This document shows, one piece after another, positions 13,051 to 25,267 of a DNA stretch of 64,000 bases. The stretch's first letter is position 1, and each line of letters opens with the position of its first letter. The DNA lies in assembly GCA_028023455.1 (NCBI GenBank), contig JAQFVV010006738.1:143501-207500 (forward strand). The letters are read 5' to 3'. Source of the DNA: Epiperipatus broadwayi (Eukaryota; Onychophora; Udeonychophora; Euonychophora; Peripatidae). The translations under genes and the position numbers were made by a program. The notes beneath the pieces are model-generated. The model had not been told where the DNA came from, did not search any database, and saw nothing but the letters and a program-made list of their open reading frames with translations.

Positions 13051-16000
13051 TTATTGAAAAAACCCATTATGAATGGCATTTTCAAGTGAGAAAATCATAT
13101 CAGGTCTTATGTTGGAATTGATTATAATTATATCTTTCAGTGTTTTAAGTCTTGGGCACTGGTGTATAATATGGTCTATGGTTTCATCTTCACGAGCACA
13201 CAGACCACATATAGGGTCAATGCTGGCAAAACTTCTTCAGTGATAAAGGAACCAATTTGTGGGAAGCGCATTGAGATTTATTTTAATGATGAAGTCAAGG
13301 AATTTGGGTTCCAGACTCCATCTTTTAAAGTGTGAAGTGAGTCTTTGGTTGGTTACTTTTAGGCTGGTTTTTATGGGTTGTTGATTATAGTTGATTATAT
13401 TGTATGCTTCCCATAAGGTGATTTTTTTGTTAAGGTTAAAGGGCATTATTGGGTTATAAAGTTGTAGATGGTCTATTAGGGAGGCTATCCATGAACTGGC
13501 AGAGGGTGGAGGATGATCTGTCGGTGTAATTTTTTTAATAATGTTGGAGTATCCACAGGAGAGGATCAGATTATGTAGAGTGTTGTGGGTTTTCTGTAAA
13601 ATTATTGCTTGTCTTGAGTGGAATGACAGTCCATTGAACCTGCGTGGTTGTTGGATGCCTCGCAAGCTAATAGCAACTGTCCTTCCTCTCCAAAGAAGTT
13701 TGGTACATAATCGGTTGATTTTATTTTGAAACTGTTTAGACATTTTTACGAATGGAAGGTAATATGAGATTTTTGGCATTATGATCATGTTGAGGAGGCC
13801 AACCTTTCCATATAATGAAGGGTATACTCTAGAGAGTGACGTGGTGATGGCGTCAGTTGAATGGAGGATTGCATCTTGAATCTCTCTTGCCATTGCAGTT
13901 GGTGTTTTGAAGATTGGGAAACCTAGGTATCTTTGGGATTTTGCAGAAAAGGGAGAGTTAATTTGTTTACCAGACATAATCTTCCAGATGGAAGATTTGT
14001 TAAAGTTTATTTGTAGGCCAAGTTTCGCTGTATTTCTGTTTAAGATGTTCATGAGATGGGGAAGGTATTTAATGGTGGGAAGAACAACCATGATGTCATC
14101 TATATATGCAAATACATTGAAGTTTTTATTGAGAGAGGGAAGGAAAATTCCAGGGAGGTTTTTTCAATATCCATCAGAAGAGGGTTGATGTATGCTGTGA
14201 AGAAAAGGGCACTGAGTGGAGATCCTTGAGGGATCGACTTGTATGGCTTGAAGCCTGGTGTGATCTTGCCATCAAGAGAGAGAAAAATCTCTCTGTTGTT
14301 GAGCAGATTGCTGATCATTTGAACAATCCCGGCTGGAATGTCGCATTCCGACAGAATATCCAGGAGGATATTTATCTGGACTGAATCAAATGCTGCCACA
14401 ACATCCAGCTGGACAGCAATAGGTTTTGATTTACGATGTCCTCTGATGTAATTGAATAGTGCAGTTACATTGGACATAGCATGCGAGGTTGATGATCCCT
14501 TTTTTCCATATTGGTTTGACGAGATATGGCTAAGGATTTGAGTTTGGATTTGATTTTTAATGACTGACTCAATTATCTTGATAAGCAATGGGGTCATGGA
14601 AATTGGCCGGATATTGTTAATGTCGTTTAGTGGTTTTGCTTTTTTAATAAAAGGCAAGAGTGCCACTGGGTAAAGATCTGTTATGTTTCTGTTACCAGAG
14701 GCTAGGTGATCAATCATTTTTTTAATAATTGGCACAGTGAATTGACTGAGGTGTTTGAGAAGGAAATTTGGGATGCCATGAAGGCCAGGATGAACGCCGT
14801 CAGGGAGAGATGTTATCTTCTTTTTGATTTGGATTTCTGTGATGCCATGTTCGCCAGGATCACCAGCATCCAACCAGCTGTTTATAGGAGCTCCATCTTT
14901 TTGCATTAATTGGCAGAATTGTTTGCTGATGTGCTGCATCATTGGAAAGCCAATGAGATTGGTTCCATTAGAATTAATGGATAAGGGAGTGATTTGTTTT
15001 CTATTGTACCCCAGTGCCCATCTAAGGTAGTCTCTCATCCAGCAGTGTTGTTGTGCTAAGAAACATTTGGCTCTTCTGATGGATATATATTCTGAAAGGG
15101 ACTTTTGCTTGATTTTGTAGAGATTTTTAAAGAAGATGATTTTTTCTGTATTTGTGAAATTTTGCTGTAAAGCTTGAAGTTGTATATTAATGTCTGTTAG
15201 ATCATTTAGAAGGCCATTACATCCTTTGATTTTCCTGGCTTGGTGATTTAATATGGATTGTAGTATTCCGATGAAGGAAAACCAGCCCTCCTCAGCAGGA
15301 AGAGAAAGGATGTTTATTTTCTGGAAAAGGATGTATGCCTCAGATACTATCGCTTCGGTCATATTTGATTGGGTGATCATGCGCATGGTTTTACCAGGTC
15401 CATCAATAGATGCAGGGATTGAAATAGGTGTAAGTTGTAAGATTAGAGCCATATGATCAGAGAAAGCAACAGGGGCCAAGGCTGCATCAAGGTTGAAATG
15501 GAGGTCTGGGGTGTAGTAAACCAAATCAATCAGGGACTTTTTAGTTTTAGTATAGAAAGAGTAGGCTTCGGGAGGGAAGAAGCCCTCTCCACACATTAAT
15601 CTGCGATTTATTAGATGCAAAAATCTCTTGTTGAAGTCATTGTATGTGGTGTTAAATTCTCCCAGAAGAATAGTAGGGGAGGCTCTGTTAGCGTTGATGG
15701 CATTTAGGATGTGGATTATTTTTAGATATTGAGAGGTGTCTTTGGCTGTATATATATAAGCTATGATGATCGGATAACCCCAATAGTCTATTTCTATGAT
15801 AATAATATTGGCATCTAGGAATAGAATGCTAAAACTGTTTGGTGGTGTTGACTTGCTGAGCAGAATACCGACTCCACCTGAAGCAGAATGGCCTTGTGAT
15901 CGGTCTAGTAAATCCGAGAGTTGAGAGCAGAGATGGCCTTGTGATCGGTCTTATGGTGATATTTAGTTTCACCCATAAGAAGTATATGAGGGGAGCAGAG

Positions 16001-16081
16001 CGAGAGCCAGTTTTTAATAGCTAGAACTCTATCAATTGAGTTGATGCCGTGAATGTTAAGGCCAGCAATTTTGCAGAACAT
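13051..16081 (-). pseudogene. LINE ORF2: endonuclease-reverse transcriptase, broken
   Basis: The start is ATG at 16081, six bases after the ORF1 stop; the stop TAA is at 13051-13053. In order on the minus strand: an APE-type endonuclease begins GLNIHGINS, has ETK near 15960 and ends with SDHMALIL near 15450. RT follows, with FDSVQ (near 14385), IPQGSPLSALF (near 14220) and an intact YIDD at 14095-14106. The C-terminus has the Cys/His motif CGLCAREDETIDHIIHQC near 13160-13215. Breaks: a frameshift plus a ~50 bp internal duplication in the endonuclease near 15880-15950; further frame loss near 15640-15850; a frameshift near the A run at about 14165, just before YIDD; and a TGA near 13237. RT reads continuously over about 500 codons from 15620, so decay is recent to moderate. 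Confidence 0.88.
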
Positions 16082-16087
16082 GATAGA

Positions 16088-18730
16088 TTAATCCAAACCG
16101 TCCTCAGCAAAGTGTACCAAGTCAATGTGGGACATCTCCATGTTAATGAGGTCTGATGTTGTTTGGCAATCAGAGTCTTGTGATTGAATTTGTGGATGGA
16201 TTGGTGATATAGTTGTTGGTTGAGGAAACGCATCCATGAAGTCTTCGGTGTCTGATGAAGTAGTGTAATCTGTCTGAGATTCGTCAGAAGGATCAATGGT
16301 ATCAATGGTTGTAGGATCCATGGTTTTCCTCTTTTTTTCTATGGATTTGTGAGGCTTTGTGCTTGATATATCTGAAATTTGTTTGTTAGAGGGTGGAGGT
16401 GAGTAATGTATCAGATGGGCGCTATCATCATCAGAGCTTGATTTATCTGAACGAATTGATTTTCTTTTAATTTTCTTATTTGTATTTTGGGTATTTGTTG
16501 TGTCAGTTTTTTGAGGGTTTTTAAGTTTAATAGTGTTTTTTTCATTTTCCTGTTCTTTTGATAAAAGTGTTTTTTTATTGTTATAGGAATTTGTTTTAAA
16601 TTTTAGACCCGAGTCATTTTCGGTTTGCTGTAACTGTTGGGAAACATTAACTATGCTGACTTTCGGGTTGTGTGTTTGACAAGTCTTTTCATCTGGATGG
16701 TTAATTATTGCAGGAGTTGAAGAATTGAGGACAGTTTGTGGGTCACTTTGTTTAGGTTTACTGGACTTAACTGACCCACATGAAGTTGTATCAGTGGTTT
16801 TAGACTGGGTGGGAGTTGTTATGGATGGATTGTTTTGAAATTTTTTGAGTGTATTTTCTTCATCGCTTGTATTTTCCTTGCTCTCGTCAGGTGGTTTGGT
16901 CATATTGCCTTCTTTTATGTCAAGAGTTTGGCCTAGTATTGTTTCTCGGGGATTAGTATAATATGTATCGTATGTAAGATCTTTAGTCTTATCGGTTTGA
17001 GTGATTGGTTTAGGCGCAGTATATGTAATTGTTTGGATCTCTGATTCACTACTATTAGTGTAGAGGTTGTCGTTTGTTCTTTCTTGAATATTTTCATTTT
17101 GAAAGATAGGTTTGGATGTGAAAGGATTTGTTGGAGGATTTATTTGACTCAGGTTGTCTGGGTTTGTGAGGTTGCTGATTGAATTAGGCCCATGTGGTGA
17201 TTGTCTATTTAAGGATGTGAAAGCCATGTTAGTAGGTCTACCAGGACATCTGTGAACTTTATTCTTTTTAATACCACAGTGTGTACATATTCTTGCTGCA
17301 CAATCTTTAATGAGGTGTGTTCTTTGAAGGCAGAAGAAACATTGTGGATGTACTCCCCTGAAAGTCAAAACCATAGGAGAGCCTCTTGTAGTAATAATAG
17401 TGGGTATGTCAGTGGGTATAATGTTTTTCTTCAATGTAAGTGTGAAGATAACTGTATTGGATAGGATTTGATCTTCGCAGTGAGGTTTTAATAGGTGTTT
17501 AAATTTGCTAACTTAACCATAATTAATAAGGATGTCTTGTAGTTCTTGTTCTTTCAAGTGGGCAAGGCAGTTTTGGATTCTGCCGGATAGTGTAACAGGA
17601 TGGTTCATATCTATGGAGCATAGTATAAAATTTCCTAAAGATCTGTATTTATTTTTAAAGTTCATACGGTCCGCCCAGGTTTTAAACTCAACAATAACAT
17701 AGCGGTCATTGGGATGATTAAGAATCATATGAATGCCTCTGCCTAATTGTTTTTGATTGATTAGACTGTATAGCTGTTCTAGAGGAAACTTATATAGAGC
17801 ACATTGTTGATTTGTTATAGCTAAGATTAACGATTTATCGCTGTAGTAGTTAGCAAACGATTTATATAGGCTATTGGGAATCGTTTTGTTGAACTCATTA
17901 TTTATTTTTAGGAACATGTCGTCATTAATTTCGTCTATATTAAATGAGACATTTTCCAAAGTGTTTGTATCTTGTTCTATGTCTAGTTCTGAGATATTCA
18001 AATATAGTTCATTGAAATTATCGGCCTTAATATTTTCGGAGATGCTCTCAGAATTTTTAGACCTTACGATATTTGTGTACATAGAGGAATTTTTCAATAT
18101 TGGTATTGAAGAAATTGGATTAGATTGTAAGTTGGCTGAAGTAGCAATGGATTGTTCTGCGCTATAATCTTTGTTTGTTCTGGAGTGTGATTTATCGGTT
18201 TTAAAATTTATTTCTTTTTGATTTTTAAATTTACTGTTGACAAACTGTAATGTGACAGCACTGGTTTTGTTGACCTCTGGTGGAAAAGTTTTTACTTTAA
18301 AACTTCACCGAAATCATCTTGTCGGTAATTTTGTCTATTATTATCAGATATGGTTTCCAGGGTATTATTGGGCAAAGTAAATTGCTCATTAGAGTCTTCT
18401 GAGGGTGCGTAAAGTCTTCGGAGAGGTGATGATTGGTTTTTACTTGAATTTTTAAGAATTTCAATAGTTTCGCTTGATGAGATATTAATGCTATTTACTT
18501 ATATTAGGGGTAAGTTGAATATTTTCTAAACTTTTGTTGATATTTGTGATGCTGTTTTCTTTTGAAATATTGGTTTGTGGGTTTTTATTTGTTGTAGAAG
18601 TTATTTTGGATGAATTTAGATTAGATCTAAGACTATAAAATTTACGACCGATGACTGCATTGCTAGATTGAATGCTGAGATCAGGGCTAACCTTAATTTG
18701 CGAGTTATCGATTATATTATCACTTTCCAT
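16088..18730 (-). pseudogene. LINE ORF1: gag-like protein with CCHC zinc knuckles, broken
   Basis: The reading starts at an ATG at 18730 and ends with TAA at 16088. It is now spread over several frames: about 18491-18730, 17513-18097 and 16088-17434. The last part begins with a pair of Cys/His knuckles (CFFCLQRTHLIKDC and CTHCGIKKNKVHRC) near 17230-17340. A long Ser/Thr/Asn/Lys-rich, probably disordered tail follows. The middle part (17513-18097) has an acidic N-terminal half and an RNA-binding-like region ending just before the knuckles. Knuckles of this type bind the element RNA in related LINEs. Frame breaks near 17440-17510 and 18100-18490 inactivate it. Confidence 0.8.
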
Positions 18731-18866
18731 AATATATAATGATTAAAACCGACTTACCTTGAATAAGAAACGTAAAGGTAAGGGGACAATCGTCCCTATC
18801 TTCCTGAAATTGAATCGCTAAGGGACGCTTTTTGTAAGACCAGTTGCAAAGATGGCTGCCAAAAGC
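18731..18866 (-). promoter_or_regulatory. LINE 5'UTR with YY1-like site
   Basis: The first bases of the element on the minus strand contain GCCATCTT (plus strand AAGATGGC at 18850-18857). This matches the core bound by YY1, which positions transcription start in mammalian L1. A splice-donor-like CAAGGTAAGT lies just upstream of the ORF1 ATG. The function here is inferred by analogy only. Confidence 0.4.
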
Positions 18867-19162
18867 ATGAATGCTACTTTTAAAATCCTATGAAATAAAT
18901 GGGAAAAAAATATATAATAAAAGCCTATGACATTAAACAAAAACATACTAAATCTCAAAGCGATTTAAAAAGGTAAAAGTATTTTTAAAATGCAAAAATA
19001 ATAGCACGAAAAATGGCAGGAAATGTGTTAAAAAAGAATGTCTCAGTTATCTAACTAACAGATATAATAATAATTCAAACCTTAATAACAGACTAATACA
19101 TATAAAGTAATCATTGTTCCTATTAATCTATAATAGCATCATTAGTTTAAATTCGGTTAATG
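18867..19162 (+). repeat. Left arm of large inverted repeat, inner part
   Basis: It continues the left arm after the LINE. It pairs with inverted sequence at about 21033-21350 (shared blocks include AAACAAAAACATACTAAAT and AGTTATCTAACTAACAGATA). The join to 12583 across the LINE shows the pre-insertion continuity. Confidence 0.75.
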
Positions 19163-20805
19163 GGTTACCCCTTTTCCCGTGCTCGACGAGACTCCTCGTC
19201 GACATCTAAAATCACTCTAACTCAGTTCGTTTTCATATGATAAAATTCGTTAAATACGTATTGAATTCGTTTTTAAAAGTTCTGTACGATGGTGACATCT
19301 TCCGATTTATTTTAGAAGTAAAAAATAAAAAAAAACGCATTTAAACCTAAACAAAGAAGGAACATTATTTGTGATTGGTTCTTAGCATGCTCTCAGCCGA
19401 AAAAGACATTCTGATTGGCTGGAAAGAACAAAGAAACTGCCTGATCAAAGAAAATAAAGAAAAATGCTGAGATTTTCATTTCGAATACGATTTAAATTAT
19501 TATTAAATAATATTTATGGAAATTAAACTTAATTTTCAGAGAGAATAATAAAAAAACAAAATTATTTTCGAAAAATATTGAAGATTTAAGTAAATATATT
19601 GAAGATGTAGTAAAAAGAAATATTTACTTTTCTATAACGTAAAAGTCGATCTTTTTGTTTACATTATAACTTTTATGTTGCCGATATAGAATATCTTAGA
19701 ATAAATAAATAGCAATTTATTTTTGAAAGAACTTTCGTTTTCTTCATGACCTGAAAAATTAATTATATACTTTTTATAAACGTATCTGAGTTGAATTTAA
19801 TATTATAGGCGAATATGTTTTAACAATAGGCTTTGTCTTCAGTTTGTGAGTTGGCCAATTAAAAGATTTGATTTTTACCTCATACAACCAATGATTTAAT
19901 TAGCGGTTTAAGGGTTAATCTTCTTACAGTTATTTTTGGAGTTTTATATTATATAAATATGTTCAGCATTGATATAAGAAAATAAAGTTTTTGAAAAGGA
20001 GAAGGATTTTTAATTTGTTGATATTATTGAAGAACATATATATTTTAAAAGAAAAAGTGATTGTACATTTGCAGTTTTATAATATATGATTATAAATCAA
20101 ATAATTTATTATATATATATATGCATTTTCTCAAAATATTGATCCATCAAGCTTTCTGGGGTTTTTTTGGAAGGGGCTTCGTCTGTTATTACTTTTTATT
20201 TGACTTTGGGATGAAAGGAAGTAAAACGAAAACATTACTCTTCTATTTAGTTTGTGCTTTAATGAAGACAAAACTTAACCCTAAGATGTAATACTTTTTA
20301 TTTATTGTTTGAAATGCGGCATTTCAAAAAGTTCAAATGAAAACTGCTGTACACATTCCATTCCATAAGTTTTAAAGGTTATATAGCTTTTTATGGACAC
20401 ACACGCGCACAACAAATTAGAATTAAAACAACTAATAAACAGTCACTTAATCAAAACCTGACATGCAAACAAATGAAGACAAAAGACTAGTGATTTCTTT
20501 AGGTTATGTGTTTATTTATAATATATAAATAAAAAAACACAAATTCAAGTTAAACTAAGACTTTGATATAAACAAAAAAAAACTAAGACCTTGTTGCAAA
20601 ATCAATCAGTCACGTGACTCGAGTTCTGGAAATTTCTTTATACTATACATACTACCAAAGATGTTTACCTTTTTTTTTTTCAGTTTCTATCTACATTTAA
20701 AATTGTGCGTAAGTTATTTTAAAAATAACAAACTTTAAGTGAAAGAAAATGCGATCAATACACGGGAAAAATATAATATATATATATATCCATATTTTGT
20801 CACTA
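19163..20805. other. Unique interior of the inverted-repeat element, promoter-like signals
   Basis: No long ORF is present. Two inverted CCAAT boxes (ATTGG) occur near 19374 and 19414. A TATA-like TTATATAAATA lies near 19948. A perfect 10 bp palindrome GTCACGTGAC (E-box core CACGTG) is at 20609-20618. Together with the coding-like segment at 20806 these could be a transposase gene promoter. This is inference; AT-rich DNA yields TATA motifs by chance. Confidence 0.3.
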
Positions 20806-20901
20806 ATGGAGCGATTTAGAATGTCTAAGTTTCATTTTGCAAGGCTGAAAAAATTCAACGACCTGCTGAAAGATGAACTCACTCTCCAGGGAAATTGGTA
20901 A
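20806..20901 (+). pseudogene. PIF/Harbinger-like transposase fragment
   Basis: ATG at 20806 opens a 31-codon frame that ends at TAA (20899). It reads MERFRMSKFHFARLKK and then FNDLLKDELTLQGNW. The RFRMSK-x-x-F pattern followed by a Leu-rich helix resembles the region before the catalytic domain in PIF/Harbinger transposases (FRMS-x-x-x-F-x-x-L). A GT lies at the end (20898), so this could have been a first exon. Nothing downstream continues the domain; the right inverted arm starts about 130 bp later. It is most likely a remnant of the transposase of the surrounding element. The length is short, so confidence is modest. Confidence 0.4.
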
Positions 20902-20929
20902 TCTATTTGAATTACTTTCAAATTGTATT

Positions 20930-22025
20930 TTCTATTCTGATTATTTTATTTCTATTTTGTTGATTTTATATATATGCGACTTAATCCGAGTACTTGCAAT
21001 AATTTTGATATAAACTAGTAATAAAGTATCATATTAACTGAATTTAAACTCTAATGATGCTATTATAGATTAATAAGAACATTGATTACTTAATATGTAT
21101 GAGTCTATTATTAAGGTTTGAATTATTATTATATCTGTTAGTTAGATAACTGAGACTGATTCTTTTTTAAGACCTTCCCGCCATTTTTCATGCTGTTAGT
21201 TTTGCATTTTATAAATACTTTTATTTTTTAAATCGCTTTGAGATTTAGTATGTTTTTGTTTAATGTCGTAGGCTTTTATTATATTTTTTTCTCATTTATT
21301 TCATAGGATTTTAAAAATAGCATTCATAATTTGCACTTTACTTATTTTTCATTGAACCCTTCGTGTGGGAGGGGAGGGGGATTTCTAAACATTATTCGCC
21401 TCAGATGTTATAATCATCTTTTGTTTTAAATTTCAATTTTCTATTCTGATTATTTTATTTTTGTTTTGTTGATTTTATATATGTGCGATTTAAACCCAGT
21501 ATTTGAAATAATTTTTGATATAAACTAGTAATACAGTAACATATTAACTGAATTTAAACTCTAATGATGCTATTACAGGTTAATAGGAACATTGATTACT
21601 TAATGTGTATTAGTCTGTTATTAAGGTTTGAATTATTATTATCTGTTAGTTAGATAATTGAAGAGTGATTCTTTTTTAAATTGCTTTGACATTTATTATG
21701 TTTTTGTTTAATTTCAGTAGTCTTTTATTGTAGTTTTTTTTTCAATTATATATTTCAATTTCAGCGATTTTGACAGATTTTTCTCATGCACCAGGGGGGG
21801 GTCTACCATTTCTAAAATTAAGTGATTTTTAGCGATTTTTTTTTTTACATTTTAATTTCTGCGATTTTGATCAATTTGTCTCGTGCGTGGGGGGGGGTCA
21901 ACCATTTCTAAAATTAAACGGTTTTTAGAGAATATTAAAAAAAAATTATCAATTACAGGCTTCTTGGTGGTTCTGCAGCGCCGCCTGGTGGCTCGTCCAG
22001 TTCTTGAGAAAAGCACCAAATATTG
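20930..22025 (-). repeat. Right arm of large inverted repeat with internal tandem duplication
   Basis: This arm pairs inverted with 11946-12583 and 18867-19162. Within it a ~510 bp block is present twice: TCTATTCTGATTATTTTATT starts near 20931 and again near 21440, and TAAACTAGTAATA starts near 21011 and near 21521. The outer part has two runs of 7-8 G (near 21795 and 21890) matching the poly-C tracts of the left arm. Confidence 0.7.
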
Positions 22026-22228
22026 TATATAGTTTTTGTTAAAAGTCCATAATAAATTTTGTTAAACTTGTTTTATAAAACTTTGTGTTGTATTGATTAT
22101 TCACTATTACAAATACATGATTGCCCGATACCAAAGAAATATAATATTTGCACAGTACGAATATAATTATTCACTTAAAAAATCACAGTGCTTCAGAATA
22201 TAATATATATTGGAGAAATTTCATTTTA

Positions 22229-22552
<324 letters not shown>

Positions 22553-23090
22553 AATTATATAATTTATTGCATAGAATTATAAAGTTATTCGTTGCCACAT
22601 ATTCTCAGATTATCAGATTATATCACATATTCTCTTTAAGATGCCATGTAAAAGCTAAAAGATTATATTATTTATTGTTATTATTATTATTGATAGTTAC
22701 CATAACATTGAACAGTAGATAGGATTGATAATTATTCATCGAAGATTATTATTATTATTATTTATTGTTGTTGTCATTATTAGTTAGGATTAGTTGAGGA
22801 TGATACAAAAATCCCTTATCATATTTAGCTACAGAATATTATAAATTGATTAGAGTTATTTTAAAGAACCTGAGATTATTATAATTATATTATTTTAATA
22901 AAGAGATTAGGATTTATGGTGCTTGGGTATTATTCCTGCAACCAAGGAAAGATAGGAGGACTTTTCACATTTGTATCAATACACTCCTAACTTTTTAATG
23001 TTGTTATTTTGGCAACATCAAACATTAGAAAAACATTAGAAAGTTAGCAATGATTTGATATGAATGTGAAAAGTCATCCTATTTTCCTTG
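22553..23090. other. AT-rich non-coding DNA
   Basis: Short scattered TTA/ATT runs. A segment near 22935-22990 recurs inverted near 23052-23095 (CTTTTCACATT / CCTTGGTTGCAG), so it may belong to the adjacent repeat family. Confidence 0.4.
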
Positions 23091-23866
23091 GTTGCAGAAA
23101 TAATACTCAATACAGTTTTACAAAGACAAAAAAAAATATTATATGAGATAAACACATATTTATGAATTCTACATGGACACAAGCTAACTTTTGACACTTA
23201 CTTAATTTGATCAATTTCAACAAAAAAAATATGGGGTCCGTGTTGCAGAAGGGAAAAAAAGCCAACAAATATATATTTTTATAAAAGTAAATATATTCTA
23301 TGAAATATATACTTACGCAGACGATTCTTGCATACAAAATGACGATGGTCAGTAACAAGCCCCCCCTCCCTTCATCTTTTCTCCTCCGAAAAAGTTGTTG
23401 AACAAGTGATTGATAAGTACATGTTCTAATGAAATACTGCCAGGCAATCTAATGTTTCGAATAAACAAATAAGTTCTATCTTTTCTTAGTTGCAGAAATA
23501 TTACTCAATACAGTTTTACAAAAACAAAAAAAATATATGAGATATATGCGTACTTTTACAAATTGTACATGGACACAAACTAACTTTTGATGCTTCCTTA
23601 ATTTGATCAATTTTTAAAAAAAATACGTGGTCCATAAAAAAAACCAACATAAATATATTTTTATACAAGTAAAAAATAAAAAATATTCTATGAAATATAC
23701 ACTTATGCAGATGATTCTTGCATACAAAACGGCGATTGTCAGTAGTACCCCCCTCCCAGCATCCTTCCTCTTTCTCCCAAAGATTTGTGAACAAGTGATT
23801 GCCCAGTACATGTTCTAAATGGAATTCTGTCAGGCAATCTAATTTTTGGAATAAACAAATAACAAA
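23091..23866. repeat. Two diverged ~398 bp tandem units
   Basis: GTTGCAGAAATA-TACTCAATACAGTTTTAC starts at 23091 and again at 23489. The units stay alignable through ACATGGACACAA, ACTTAATTTGATCAATTT, a C-rich block and GTACATGTTCTAA. A fragment of the unit start recurs near 24245. The minus-strand frame at 23516-23884 overlaps the second unit and shows no known domain. Its counterpart in the first unit is broken. The element type is unknown. Confidence 0.65.
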
Positions 23867-25267
23867 GTCAATGTCTTTATTCAATTACAATTAAATAATA
23901 AACTTTTAATTCAAAGATTCAAAAATGCAGAAGTCAGTCAATAACCAAGTTGAAATTGTAAAAAAAAAACACAGAAGTAAATAATGCAGTTGAAATTAAA
24001 AATGTTAAACCAAATTCACAATAATAACAAATGGTAAGTTTAAAATGTACAAACAAAAAACTTTTGAATCAGAAAAAAAATACCAAAATGTCCAAAAAAG
24101 CACCTATATAATAGTTTCGGTTGACACATTTCAAAGCACGTTCAAAAACACGTTTTTTGACTAGAGAAAAAACTCAAATCGCAAGGGTTTATTTAATGTT
24201 TGCAACATTATGTCTTTATCGCGTATGTAAAAAGTCGTCCTGTCTTTCCTAGGTTGCAGAAATCCTATTTAGTAGCATTATATTAAATTGTTATTATTTT
24301 AAAATCATAAAAATGCTATGAATTTATTACTATTTGAAATAATAAGGGGGCATAGTATTCTTATGCCATTGAGATGGTATCCTGTGGGGATATTGGCTCA
24401 ATGTAATTCTTTACTGCTTGTACTTCACTTCATTGTCTCATGATTTATTAATATTTTATTTAATTTTATAAAACCGAACCATTTATTATTTCTTAATCAA
24501 TTAGAGCTAGTTTTATAGTAGATAGTATCATAGGATATCTGTGTTATTAATTATATGTATTTTAGCCGAGCATGATCATTTATCTGAGCTAGTCTTATTT
24601 TCCTATCATTACTATATTTCCGGTTAGAGTATATTATTTATACTTTTAAGATAGTTATAATTAGAGGGAATTTGAACCCAGACTTTTGAGCTCCCTTTAG
24701 TCATCCATTTTATTTTATACCAATGACACCAATGGTACAGCAAAATGGAGTCATTTACCCTTTTTGCATGTATATGGTCATGTGTTTTGGTTGTATAAGA
24801 TGGAATACATGATTAAATGGAACTTCAAATCCCCTCGAAATTTATATATGAGTGTAAACTGTAATAGTATTTGCCTGGTGGTTTGCGATGGTGTATGTTG
24901 GACTATTTCTATTATCTATCAGTAAATGTTGAATGTATAGAAAATTTTAAACTTTTCTAATACAAACAATTTGTTAGTAATAACACACAAATAGACAACA
25001 CTGATTAATAATTACTCAATGCTTGAAGTAGTATTGTTTTCCACTCTTCTTCAGTTATTGCTGTCTTATCCAATGACAGTATTATCTTAGAAGTTTAACA
25101 GTAACAAAACATGTGTGTACTAATGATCATATGTTTAATTGGGGTAATACAAAAATATTGGAGAGAAAAAGGTGCAAAAAGAAACTTCAAGAAATCTGCT
25201 CATGTGACAATGGCAAATAATCCTACAAGTCAATCCAGTGTGGCAATAGACAATGTATGGGCTCATA
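23867..25267. other. AT-rich non-coding DNA
   Basis: No gene or clear element. Some A-rich tracts are present, and a partial copy of the preceding repeat start lies near 24225-24275. Confidence 0.5.

Larger units (their letters stand above)
12584..18866 (-). mobile_element. Full-length two-ORF LINE, R1/Jockey/I-like group, degenerate
   Basis: This 6283 bp insertion is bounded by perfect 13 bp direct repeats ATGAATGCTACTT (12571-12583 and 18867-18879). On the minus strand it runs 5'UTR, ORF1 (gag-like with CCHC fingers), ORF2 (apurinic-type endonuclease, RT, C-terminal zinc motif), then a ~470 bp 3'UTR. The 3' end is ...TTGTTGAAATG with no poly(A). The 5' end starts with the minus-strand sequence GGCAGCCATCTTTGCAA, which contains a YY1-like GCCATCTT. 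The two ORFs are 6 nt apart. Both carry frameshifts and stops, so the copy is dead. A C-terminal Cys/His motif after RT and a CCHC ORF1 place it near the R1/Jockey/I groups. The exact clade is not settled. Confidence 0.88.
11946..22025. mobile_element. Large inverted-repeat DNA element, interrupted by a LINE
   Basis: The outermost sequence at 11946 (AATATTGGGTGCTTTTCTCAA) recurs inverted at about 22005-22025. Homology continues inward for several hundred bases. The left arm is 11946-12583 plus 18867-19162, because the LINE at 12584-18866 sits inside it. The right arm is roughly 21033-22025. Without the LINE the element is about 3.8 kb. The interior encodes a 31-residue peptide resembling the start of a PIF/Harbinger transposase, which makes a DNA transposon plausible. 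A 3 bp TSD expected for that superfamily could not be settled because the termini fade into AT-rich DNA. An inverted duplication of a repeat block is the alternative. Confidence 0.6.

Noticed and set aside
23516-23884. 122-codon minus-strand ORF as a gene
   Set aside because: It lies in one unit of a tandem repeat, is broken in the other unit, and has no known domain.
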